Part shown: piece by piece, positions 35,683 to 43,019 of the stretch
Numbering within the stretch: the first letter of the stretch is position 1
Layout of the letters: each line of letters opens with the position of its first letter
NCBI GenBank assembly: GCA_910583895.1
Contig: CAJTYJ010000013.1
Span: 1 to 64,000, forward strand
Source: an uncultured Lachnospiraceae bacterium
GTDB taxonomy: Bacteria > Bacillota > Clostridia > Lachnospirales > Lachnospiraceae
Reading direction: 5' to 3'
DNA length: 64,000 nucleotides
Translations under genes and position numbers: made by a program
Notes under the pieces: generated by a model
What the model was told of the DNA's origin: nothing
What the model saw: only the letters and a program-made list of their open reading frames with translations
Database searches by the model: none

Positions 35683-36510
35683 TCAACAATTTCCTACAAA
35701 CACATAGTTCAGATATTTTTCTGCAGTTTGGGCAAGCGCATACACCTGCGACACCTCCGTCGCTTTTTGATCTGTCATCTGGTACCGGGGAAAAAAGCGG
35801 GTGACATGGAGAGGAATTTCTCTGTTTATGGAGGCAATCCATGCCGCCTCTTCTTCCATCTGGAACACATCATCATTTTCATCTGGTACGATCAGCGTCG
35901 TCAGCTCCACATGACAGTCCCGGGATGCACGGGCGATAAAAGCTTTCACAATCTCCAAATCACCGCCCAGCTTTTGGTAATATTCCGGCCGAAAACCTTT
36001 CAGATCAATATTCATAGCATCTATATATGGAAGCAATGCCTCCAGCACCCAAAGTTCTGCACTGCCATTGGTAACCATGATGTTCTTCATCCCCTGATCA
36101 TGAACCAGCCTGGCCGCATCACGAACATACTCCCACCCGACCAGTGGTTCGTTGAAGGTAAACGCGACCCCAAGATTGCCAACCAGCCGGTATTTGGAAG
36201 CCCTCTCTGCCAGTTCCTTTGGAAGCATCTGAACAAACTCCACAGACGATTCATCTGCCATTGAGATCTCATGGTTCTGGCAGAAGGGGCAGCGCAGGTT
36301 GCAGCCATAACTGCCCACAGACAAGATCAGGCTTCCTGGATGAAACATTTTCAGAGGCTTTTTTTCAATGGGATCCAGATTCAAAGAAGTCACCCTTCCG
36401 TAATTGCCGCAGAGGATTGTTCCTGCCTCATTTTTCCTCGCTCTGCAGATCCCCTGCTGCCCTGGTTTCAGACGGCAGTGATGCATACATACCTGACAGA
36501 TATTCTCCAT
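35683..36510 (-). CDS. amrS: AmmeMemoRadiSam system radical SAM enzyme
   Basis: A 275-residue radical SAM protein. The N-terminus is cysteine-rich (CQVCMHHCRLKPGQQGICRA), followed by the radical SAM cluster motif SYGCNLRCPFC (about residues 67-77) and FTFNEPLVGWEYV. This matches AmrS of the AmmeMemoRadiSam system, whose biochemical reaction is not established. AAGGGGG precedes the ATG. It lies 18 bases after the amrB-amrA fusion gene and is surely in its operon. Confidence 0.93.
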   Translation of the reverse strand: MENICQVCMHHCRLKPGQQGICRARKNEAGTILCGNYGRVTSLNLDPIEKKPLKMFHPGSLILSVGSYGCNLRCPFCQNHEISMADESSVEFVQMLPKELAERASKYRLVGNLGVAFTFNEPLVGWEYVRDAARLVHDQGMKNIMVTNGSAELWVLEALLPYIDAMNIDLKGFRPEYYQKLGGDLEIVKAFIARASRDCHVELTTLIVPDENDDVFQMEEEAAWIASINREIPLHVTRFFPRYQMTDQKATEVSQVYALAQTAEKYLNYVFVGNC

Positions 36511-36528
36511 ATGGTCCCCCTTTCCACT

Positions 36529-37920
36529 CTAGGAAACGCCATGCCGGACCACCTCAAATCTTTGCAGTTCCACTTCTTCGTCCGCCCGGATCCCTGCTTT
36601 TTGTTTCGCGATGGCGATCTGCTCCTGGACTGTATCCACACCTTCCAGGTTCGGGAGCAGCAGGCCCCGCCGATGACCGTTGGTCACAATCACACCATAA
36701 CGCCTCACATCCAGCTCTGCCAAAGAAGCGACCCGCTTTGCATCTCCCAGTACATCTACGCTGATCGTCAGACGTTCCAGCTCTTCCGGCTGCACGGGCG
36801 AAAATCTGGGATCCTGTGAACAGGCACTGACTGCATTATACCGGATCTCTTCTGCAATCGATGCCTGCACCGCTTTTATGGTCCCGATACAGCCCCGCAG
36901 TCTGCCGTCTTTTTTTATTGAGACAAAAACTCCCGCTCTGCATTCCCTTAGTTCCTCCGGAAGATCTGCCGGCGCCTCTGGAAGCTGCCCGGTCCGGACA
37001 TAATGTTCGATGGTCTCCCTTGCCAGCCGGACATGGGCATCTTCTTTTTCCCGCTGCTTTTTCAGACGCAGACGAACCTTTTCTTCATACTGTTCCAGAA
37101 ACTTTCGGGACGGATCCTTCTCCCCCGTTTCGTAGATACAGATACCATAGCCAACCCCAAAAGGTCCTTCATAGGACAGACGTTCACTTTTCACCCGACA
37201 GCCATCCAGCGTTCCGGCCAGAATCGTAAATGAACGGTGCCCGCATTCTCCTGCTTTCTCGCAGAATTCCTCCGAAAATTCCAGAAGCTCTGCAAAATCA
37301 CCCTGCCCCATAATCTCCATGATCTGCCGGTCGTATTCCGGTCCTTCTTTCTGATACCCGTAGGGACCGTCCTTCTTTAAACGATGGGACAGATCTCCGC
37401 TGCCGATCACCACAACATTTTGCTCTAAAAGCTCTGCCGTCTGCTGGATATACTGGCCCAGGCGATAATGCTCCTCCAGAGGAAGTCCCGACAGTCCAAC
37501 CCGTACCAGCCGGTATCCAGTCCAGAATTTGTTGATAAAATACAGCGGCACCATCGTCCCGTGATCCAGTCTTTTCTCCCGCTCCCCAAGCGTTCCTCCC
37601 AAAAGACCTTCTCCATTTATAAACTGACACAGAAGTTCCACAAATCTGGTATCATATGTGACTTCCAATCTCACTTGTTCCGCACGAAACTGGCCAAAGT
37701 CACCCACGGCCTTTTCTCCCGGTGAAATGTGAAAATAATCCGCATACATCGTCTGATGCGGCGAAATCAGAACAATCGTATCCGGCTTCCATACTCCAAT
37801 TCTTCGCGCTGCATCCTCATAGGCATTGATGGTGCACCGAATCTTCTCCTCTTCCCCTCTTCCGACCTCCGGTACAATCAGCGGCGGATGAGGAAGCATA
37901 CAAGCTGCTGTAATTGCCAT
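36529..37920 (-). CDS. Fused AmmeMemoRadiSam proteins B (MEMO-like) and A (AMMECR1)
   Basis: A 463-residue two-domain protein. Residues ~1-270 are the MEMO/extradiol-dioxygenase-like domain (MLPHPPLIVPEVGRG, SPHQTMYADYFHIS, VVIGSGDLSHRL). Residues ~290-460 are AMMECR1 (AGVFVSIKKDGRLRGCIGT, FSPVQPEELERLTISVDVLG, TNGHRRGLLLPNLEGVDT). Together with the downstream radical SAM gene this gives the full three-part system in two genes. Its leader carries tandem array B, which ends 17 bases before the start codon. Confidence 0.93.
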   Translation of the reverse strand: MAITAACMLPHPPLIVPEVGRGEEEKIRCTINAYEDAARRIGVWKPDTIVLISPHQTMYADYFHISPGEKAVGDFGQFRAEQVRLEVTYDTRFVELLCQFINGEGLLGGTLGEREKRLDHGTMVPLYFINKFWTGYRLVRVGLSGLPLEEHYRLGQYIQQTAELLEQNVVVIGSGDLSHRLKKDGPYGYQKEGPEYDRQIMEIMGQGDFAELLEFSEEFCEKAGECGHRSFTILAGTLDGCRVKSERLSYEGPFGVGYGICIYETGEKDPSRKFLEQYEEKVRLRLKKQREKEDAHVRLARETIEHYVRTGQLPEAPADLPEELRECRAGVFVSIKKDGRLRGCIGTIKAVQASIAEEIRYNAVSACSQDPRFSPVQPEELERLTISVDVLGDAKRVASLAELDVRRYGVIVTNGHRRGLLLPNLEGVDTVQEQIAIAKQKAGIRADEEVELQRFEVVRHGVS

Positions 37921-37937
37921 AGTGACCTCTCCTATTT

Positions 37938-38170
37938 AAGTTCCGCTTCCTCCCTCTCAGCCCCATGGTAGCAGATCAATTCCTGATTCCCTTCGGGACT
38001 CACTCTTTGATCTGGGGGCTTTTCGGGATTCAGCTGTTTTTTAAGTTCCGCTTCCTCCCTCTCAGCCCCATGGTAGCAGATCAATTCCTGACTCCCTTCG
38101 GGACTCACTCTTTGATCTGGGGGCTTTTCGGGATTCAGCTGTTTTTTAAGTTCCGCTTCCTCCCTCTCAG
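37938..38170. repeat. Tandem array B: two and a fraction 105-bp units in the amrBA leader
   Basis: Units begin at 37938, 38043 and 38148 (the last only 23 bases) with AAGTTCCGCTTCCTCCCTCT and end GGGATTCAGCTGTTTT. The full copies differ at one base in the part I compared. Each holds CAGATCAA / TTGATCTG (37972-37979, 38007-38014) around TCCC-ttc-GGGA. The ends resemble array A while the middle does not. The 105-base period keeps an open minus-strand frame with a 35-residue repeat (37932-38222), but I see no ribosome site for it. Confidence 0.9.
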
Positions 38171-38258
38171 CATTCACTATCATCATAGCCCATGACGCGC
38201 ACAGACATGGTATCATGAACATGCTGGAGACCAGCTTTTGTTCCCCGTTATTGTTTCC

Positions 38259-38287
38259 AGTATACTATCAAATCCGGTTGATTTCAA
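38259..38287 (-). promoter_or_regulatory. Sigma-A promoter upstream of array B and amrBA
   Basis: Minus strand TTGAAA (38282-38287), a 17-base spacer and TATACT (38259-38264), an almost consensus promoter. Transcription from it would run through the whole of array B before reaching the amrBA start, giving a leader of about 330 bases. Confidence 0.6.
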
Positions 38288-38299
38288 GATTCGTCTTCA

Positions 38300-38469
38300 G
38301 GCAGGGCTTTTCAGGCTCTTATTCCAATTGTTTTTATCCGCCGGTCTCTTTGTGGCGTAATCTCAAGATTCCATCTCACAGTGGACACCCAGGCTCCTGT
38401 CTGTGCACTTCCCACCCCGAATCATATTACGGACTTTTACCGATTAGCCTGCATCCATACCGGGCGCAC
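38300..38469 (-). mobile_element. Probable 5' fragment of a group II intron
   Basis: On the minus strand the sequence begins GTGCGCCCGG, the start expected of bacterial group II introns, directly after the U-run of an intrinsic terminator. It continues with GGTAAAAGTCCG, CTGGGTGTCC and GATGGAATCT, which parallel domain I landmarks (GGTGAAAGTCC, GGGTGTCC, GGAATCT) I know from clostridial introns. There is no reverse transcriptase and no recognisable domain V, so this would be a relic. Insertion after a terminator hairpin is the habit of class C introns. It accounts for most of the gene-free stretch 38223-38579. An unnamed structured RNA is the main alternative. Confidence 0.45.
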
Positions 38470-38479
38470 AAAAAAGAAC

Positions 38480-38503
38480 AGCCGGAAGATTTCTCTTCCA
38501 GCT
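38480..38503 (-). terminator. Terminator of the acyltransferase gene
   Basis: The minus-strand 10-bp stem AGCTGGAAGA / TCTTCCGGCT (one G-U pair) with a 4-base loop is followed by GUUCUUUUUU, about 75 bases after the stop codon. Confidence 0.8.
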
Positions 38504-38579
38504 GCCCTTTGTTCTCATGCTGATTTCTTCAGAAACAGTCAGCGAATACAAAAATACGCTAAAAGCAACCGGTCTGCAG

Positions 38580-39653
38580 TTACAAAAATTTACCAAGCCA
38601 TGGAATCCGTTTCAGTAGCAATACTATGGTCCCTCCCAGCAGACATGCAGTTAGAATCCAGATCAGGCAGGCCGGAAACGTGTGGATCAGCGGCTGCAGA
38701 TAATAAAATACAAATTTTGTTTCTATTCTGCACATTAGTTCCGTCAAATAAATTCCAAATGTAGTTCCGCCCACAACCGTAATTAGTCTGCAAACCTTTT
38801 CGTTCACATCATGTTTCAAAAACCACATTCTTGTTATGTAATAAACAGTAATGGTCGGAAGAAAAATAAGTGTATTGAAAAATAACTGACAGCCAGCCTC
38901 CGTCCACTCGTTGATCCTGGTGCAGCGGTAGTCTGTCAAAAAACAACACACAAGGATCGCCGCAATACTTGCCGCTATTAGTATCACTGCTTTTTTTCGG
39001 GTAAACTCTTCTTCTTTCATCTTTTGATCCATATAATAACCCATCAATGGATAAAAAATATAATTGCTGGTTATAAAAAAAGAAAAATGGCCGTTATGTA
39101 TCGCATCTCCTTTCCACAAAATATAATCTGCAATTGACAGCATCTGCATCATTCCATACGCCAGAAACATCCATTGATATTCCCTTTTTGTCATAGACAC
39201 CGCCAGCTTCCTGATCAGAGGCAGCATCAGTATATACGCAAGGTACGCATACAAATACCAGCATGCAGCAGATGCGTTCGAAGTATACAGCAGCCTGAAA
39301 AAATGTCTGATGGATACTCCTTCGGAGTTTATTCGCAGGCAGCTATACAGATAGATCAAAAAAGAACTTACCACCAGTATGACCAGGTATTTCGAAAAAC
39401 GTCCAGTCAGCAGTTTTTTGTATGACTCTTCTTTTCCAAGCAAAAGAGCACCTGACGTCATAAAAAACAGCGGGACTGCAATTTTAATAAAAACAGCACA
39501 AAAGAGATAAAACAGATAAAACCTCGAATCACGCGCAACTGTAAATAAGATAAAACCATTGGCATTTGTATGATTAAACAACACCATATAGATAGCAATT
39601 ATTTTCAAAAAATCGATATATACCTTTCGGACCGGTCTTCTATTGGATTCCAT
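38580..39653 (-). CDS. Acyltransferase family 3 membrane protein (OafA/WecH-like)
   Basis: A 357-residue polytopic acyltransferase with about ten helices. The N-terminal motif RKVYIDFLKIIAIYMVLFNH, then TNANG, contains the conserved Asp and the catalytic His of the family. Members O- or N-acylate surface sugars, peptidoglycan or lipids; the acceptor is unknown. I place the start at ATG 39653, preceded by AAAGGGAG. A frame continues upstream to a TTG at 39779 through a poly-G tract, but that part reads as promoter and leader. The gene stands alone with its own terminator. The promoter suggests on/off or graded switching. Confidence 0.85.
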   Translation of the reverse strand: MESNRRPVRKVYIDFLKIIAIYMVLFNHTNANGFILFTVARDSRFYLFYLFCAVFIKIAVPLFFMTSGALLLGKEESYKKLLTGRFSKYLVILVVSSFLIYLYSCLRINSEGVSIRHFFRLLYTSNASAACWYLYAYLAYILMLPLIRKLAVSMTKREYQWMFLAYGMMQMLSIADYILWKGDAIHNGHFSFFITSNYIFYPLMGYYMDQKMKEEEFTRKKAVILIAASIAAILVCCFLTDYRCTRINEWTEAGCQLFFNTLIFLPTITVYYITRMWFLKHDVNEKVCRLITVVGGTTFGIYLTELMCRIETKFVFYYLQPLIHTFPACLIWILTACLLGGTIVLLLKRIPWLGKFL

Positions 39654-39750
39654 TCCATGTATACTCCCTTTCTGCCGATTCGCATACAATTTCCCAAAAT
39701 CACACGAATCCATATCCCCCATTCTGCTTTTGAACAGGAATGTATACATT

Positions 39751-39779
39751 TTACAACCCCCCCCCCCCCGTCCCGTCAA
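39751..39779 (-). promoter_or_regulatory. Acyltransferase promoter with 13-G tract in the spacer (candidate phase-variable)
   Basis: Minus strand TTGACG (39774-39779), then GGAC plus thirteen consecutive G (39757-39769), giving exactly 17 bases, then TTGTAA (39751-39756); TGTAAA one base on is the 18-base alternative. The G tract lies wholly between -35 and -10, so slippage would change spacer length and promoter strength. The -10 match is only moderate. The tract is about 100 bases above the start codon. Confidence 0.6.
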
Positions 39780-39815
39780 TAGACTTTCTCGATTTCTGTC
39801 ACTTTCCTGAAAACC

Positions 39816-39876
39816 ATTCGTTACTGCTCACACCATGGCTAATCACTCCGCTGATGAGTCATGGACCAGTACCGTT
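39816..39876. repeat. Dispersed palindromic element, copy 2
   Basis: CCATGGCTAATCA (39833-39845) and TGATGAGTCATGG (39852-39864) pair around a short loop and are followed by ACCAGTACC. Copy 1 at 14254-14345 has the same core. The flank ATTCGTTACTG occurs in copy 1 in inverted orientation as CAGTAACGAAT. It lies between the oadA terminator and the acyltransferase promoter. Confidence 0.6.
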
Positions 39877-39908
39877 ATGGAGTCAAAACATTCCGACTGA
39901 ACAAAAAA

Positions 39909-39946
39909 GGCACAAAGTCTTTGATTCTCACCAAAAACTTTGCACC
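39909..39946 (-). terminator. Terminator of the decarboxylase operon
   Basis: The minus-strand 10-bp stem GGTGCAAAGT / ACTTTGTGCC with an 18-base loop is followed by UUUUUUG. It sits 10 bases below the oadA stop codon. Confidence 0.85.
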
Positions 39947-39955
39947 TTATTATTT

Positions 39956-41368
39956 TTATACGGGATAAGCTCCGTTCTCGGTGTCCGCCACCGTCGCGTC
40001 CATCTTGGTCTTCTGAGCTTCTCTGTATTTGAAGAAGTCCATAGCTACCTGCGGGAACAGTGCATAAGATAATACATCCTCGTCCTGCTCCTTGTACTGT
40101 GCCATCTCCGCCTCTAACGTATCCAGTTCGTTGCCCACCAGATCCGCCGGACGGCAGGTGATGATCTCTTCGTCACCGATACACTTTTTCTGCACTTCCG
40201 GATTAAACGGCTTGACGGTCTTGCCGTAACGCCCGGAGAGGACGGCCTTGGTCTCCTTGGTCACCATCTTGTAACGCTCGCCCATCAACACATTGAATAC
40301 TGCCTGCGTTCCGACAATCTGAGAGGACGGCGTAACCAGCGGACACTCGCCCAGGTCTTTGCGCACCCGCGGCACTTCCTCAAGCACCTCGTAATATTTA
40401 TCCTCCGCATGCTGCTCTTTAAGCTGAGAAGTCAGGTTGGAGAGCATACCGCCCGGCACCTGATACAGAAGAGTCTTGATGTTGACACCCAAGTTCTTCG
40501 GATTCAGAAGGCCGCTTTCAAGCGCCTCGTCACGGATCGGACGGAAGTAATCTGCAATCTCTGCCAGAAGTCCCTGATCAAATCCGGTATCGTAAGGCGT
40601 TCCTTTGAAGGTCTCCACCATAACCTCGGTCGCCGGCTGGGATGTGCCCAGTGCAAACGGAGACATCGCACAGTCAATCACGTCCACACCTGCCTCCACT
40701 GCCTTCATATATGTCATGGAAGCCACACCGGATGTATAGTGGGTATGAAGCTGGATCGGAATCTTCACGGCATCTTTCAAAGCAGTCACCAGCTTTGTCG
40801 CCTCATAGGGAAGCAAAAGGCCGGCCATATCCTTGATACAGATGGAATCTGCACCCATCTCCTCAATCTCTTTGGCAATGTTCGTCCAGTACTCCAAAGT
40901 GTAGGCATCTCCCAAAGTATAGGAAAGGGCAATCTGCGCATGCCCGCCTTCTTTATTGGAAGCCTTCACGGCTGTCTGCAGGTTCCGAAGATCATTCAGA
41001 CAGTCAAAAATCCGGATGATATCAATACCGTTGGCGATGGACTTCTGTACAAAATACTCCACCACATCATCGCCGTAAGGCCGGTATCCCAAAATATTCT
41101 GCCCGCGGAACAGCATCTGCAGCTTGGTATTTTTTGCTTTTGCCCGAATCTGTCTTAATCTTTCCCATGGATCCTCTTTCAGGAAGCGCAGAGAAGCGTC
41201 AAAAGTAGCGCCGCCCCAGCACTCCAGGGAATAATAGCCTACCTGGTCTAATTTCTCCACGATGGGAAGCATCTGCTCCGTACTCATACGGGTTGCAATC
41301 AGGGACTGATGCGCATCGCGCAGGATCGTCTCTGTTATCTTAATGGGCCTTTTCGCCATATCACTCAT
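39956..41368 (-). CDS. oadA: Oxaloacetate decarboxylase alpha-type carboxyltransferase (5S-like, no biotin domain)
   Basis: A 470-residue TIM-barrel carboxyltransferase acting on oxaloacetate/pyruvate. ETILRDAHQSLIATRM and IFDCLNDLRNL are metal and substrate site segments, with KDMAGLLLPYEA and LHTHYTSGVASM further on. It lacks the C-terminal biotin domain of ~590-residue OadA, so it resembles the transcarboxylase 5S subunit and must use the separate biotin protein encoded upstream. AGGAGG lies 10 bases before the ATG. It is the last gene of a five-gene operon. Confidence 0.93.
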   Translation of the reverse strand: MSDMAKRPIKITETILRDAHQSLIATRMSTEQMLPIVEKLDQVGYYSLECWGGATFDASLRFLKEDPWERLRQIRAKAKNTKLQMLFRGQNILGYRPYGDDVVEYFVQKSIANGIDIIRIFDCLNDLRNLQTAVKASNKEGGHAQIALSYTLGDAYTLEYWTNIAKEIEEMGADSICIKDMAGLLLPYEATKLVTALKDAVKIPIQLHTHYTSGVASMTYMKAVEAGVDVIDCAMSPFALGTSQPATEVMVETFKGTPYDTGFDQGLLAEIADYFRPIRDEALESGLLNPKNLGVNIKTLLYQVPGGMLSNLTSQLKEQHAEDKYYEVLEEVPRVRKDLGECPLVTPSSQIVGTQAVFNVLMGERYKMVTKETKAVLSGRYGKTVKPFNPEVQKKCIGDEEIITCRPADLVGNELDTLEAEMAQYKEQDEDVLSYALFPQVAMDFFKYREAQKTKMDATVADTENGAYPV

Positions 41369-41390
41369 TCTTTAAGTCCTCCTAATCCGT

Positions 41391-42542
41391 TTACATTACT
41401 CCAAAGATCGCCATAAAGGTACCGGCTGCCACTGCTGTACCGATCACGCCTGCCACATTCGGTCCCATGGCATGCATCAGAAGGAAGTTGGTCGGATCTG
41501 CCTCCGCTCCGACTTTCTGAGATACCCGGGCCGCCATAGGCACTGCGGACACGCCGGCAGAACCAATCAGCGGATTTACCTTTCCTCCGGTGACTTTGCA
41601 CATCAGTTTACCAAACAAAACACCTGCTGCCGTACCGAAGGCGAATGCCACCAGACCAAGAACAACGATCTTGATGGTATCCCAGTTCAGAAATGCCTCT
41701 GCACTGGTCGTCGCACCTACGGATGTACCAAGAAGGATGACAACGATATACATCAGCGCATTGGATGCAGTCTCTGTAAGCTGACGGACCACTCCGCTCT
41801 CCCGGAACAGGTTGCCAAGCATCAGCATACCGACCAGAGGAGCTGTAGTCGGAAGAATCAAGGATACGATAATCGTAACGATGATGGGGAACAGGATCTT
41901 CTCCAGCTTGGAAACCGGGCGAAGCTGCTCCATCTTAATTTTGCGCTCTTTCTCCGTGGTCAGAAGCTTCATGATCGGCGGCTGGATGATCGGCACCAGA
42001 GACATATAAGAATATGCCGCCACGGCGATGGGACCCATGATAGCCGTCTGCTGCAGCTTGCCTGCCAGGAAGATGGAAGTCGGGCCGTCTGCACCTCCGA
42101 TGATGGAGATGGCCGCTGCCGCCTTGTCACTGAAGCCAAGAGCCATGGCTCCAAGATATGCGGCAAAGATGCCGAACTGTGCGGATGCTCCCAGGAGGAA
42201 GCTCTTGGGATTCGCAATCAGCGGTCCAAAATCCGTCATGGCACCTACACCCATGAAGATGAGCGAGGGAAGAATCGCCCACTCATCCAGCAGATAAAAG
42301 TAATGAAGAAGGCCGCCCACACCGTTGGACGATTCTTCAATACTCAGCATAATATCTGGATAGATATTTACTAAAAGCATACCAAAAGAGATCGGAACCA
42401 GCAGAAGCGGTTCATACTCTTTTGCGATAGCCAGATAAAGGAACACACATGCAACAGCAATCATCACGTAATTGCCCACGGTCAGATTGAAAAATGCCGT
42501 CTGGTGCACGAGGTTTCCCAAAGTATCAGCAATATAACTCAT
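41391..42542 (-). CDS. oadB: Sodium-translocating decarboxylase beta subunit
   Basis: A 383-residue integral membrane subunit with about ten helices. It decarboxylates carboxybiotin and exports Na+. GIFAAYLGAMALGFSDK, then IGGADGPTSIF (which contains the conserved Asp) and a C-terminal HAMGPNVAGVIGTAVAAG are signature segments. GGAGG precedes the ATG. It lies between the biotin protein and the alpha subunit, the conserved position in decarboxylase operons. The pump links carboxylate metabolism to the sodium gradient that Rnf could also use. Confidence 0.95.
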   Translation of the reverse strand: MSYIADTLGNLVHQTAFFNLTVGNYVMIAVACVFLYLAIAKEYEPLLLVPISFGMLLVNIYPDIMLSIEESSNGVGGLLHYFYLLDEWAILPSLIFMGVGAMTDFGPLIANPKSFLLGASAQFGIFAAYLGAMALGFSDKAAAAISIIGGADGPTSIFLAGKLQQTAIMGPIAVAAYSYMSLVPIIQPPIMKLLTTEKERKIKMEQLRPVSKLEKILFPIIVTIIVSLILPTTAPLVGMLMLGNLFRESGVVRQLTETASNALMYIVVILLGTSVGATTSAEAFLNWDTIKIVVLGLVAFAFGTAAGVLFGKLMCKVTGGKVNPLIGSAGVSAVPMAARVSQKVGAEADPTNFLLMHAMGPNVAGVIGTAVAAGTFMAIFGVM

Positions 42543-42599
42543 GTTAAAACCTCCAATGATTCAGTCACGATTTTTTCACAGATCAGCCAATGGTCAGGA

Positions 42600-42980
42600 T
42601 TAGTTCATCGTAGCCAATACATCACCGGATTCTATTGCGTCTCCTACGGATACATCAATACTTGCAACGGTTCCGTCCTCCGGAGCAACCACCGGAATCT
42701 CCATCTTCATGGCTTCCAGAATGATGATCGGATCTCCGGTCTTCACTGCCTGTCCTACACTCGCCTCCACCTTGAAGACTTTGCCGGGTACCGAAGCAGT
42801 CACTTCGATGGAACCGGCATCTCCTGCCGGAGCCGGAGCTGCCGCCGGTGCGGGTGCTGCTGCCGGTGCCGCAGGCGCTGCCTTAGGTGCTGCTGCACGG
42901 ACCGGTGCGCTTCCTGCGCCGCCTTCTTCTACAGTTACATCATATACGGTGCCATTTACAGTAATGGTATAATTTTTCAT
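42600..42980 (-). CDS. Biotin carboxyl carrier protein of the decarboxylase
   Basis: A 126-residue carrier. The N-terminus (KNYTITVNGTVYDVTVEEGG) is followed by a flexible Ala/Pro linker (about residues 27-57) and a C-terminal biotinyl domain. The biotin lysine is in ILEAMKMEIPV (about residue 93). It carries CO2 between the soluble carboxyltransferases and OadB. Being a separate small protein, like the transcarboxylase 1.3S subunit, it can serve both transferase subunits in this operon. Confidence 0.95.
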   Translation of the reverse strand: MKNYTITVNGTVYDVTVEEGGAGSAPVRAAAPKAAPAAPAAAPAPAAAPAPAGDAGSIEVTASVPGKVFKVEASVGQAVKTGDPIIILEAMKMEIPVVAPEDGTVASIDVSVGDAIESGDVLATMN

Positions 42981-43019
42981 CCTTCATATTCCTCCTGTTA
43001 TTAAATTCCGCTGTTTTTA

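Noticed and set aside
33871..38170. CRISPR array
   Set aside because: The units are contiguous 103 and 105 bp repeats with no unique spacers, and no cas genes are present.
38300..38469. Cobalamin riboswitch
   Set aside because: Short stretches (CCACTGTGA, GCCAC..AGAGACC) are suggestive, but spacing and the core are wrong, and the group II intron start after a terminator explains the sequence better.
39654..39779. Acyltransferase start at TTG 39779, with poly-G inside the coding region
   Set aside because: There is no ribosome site and the encoded poly-Gly lead has no family counterpart; the G tract fits the promoter spacer instead.
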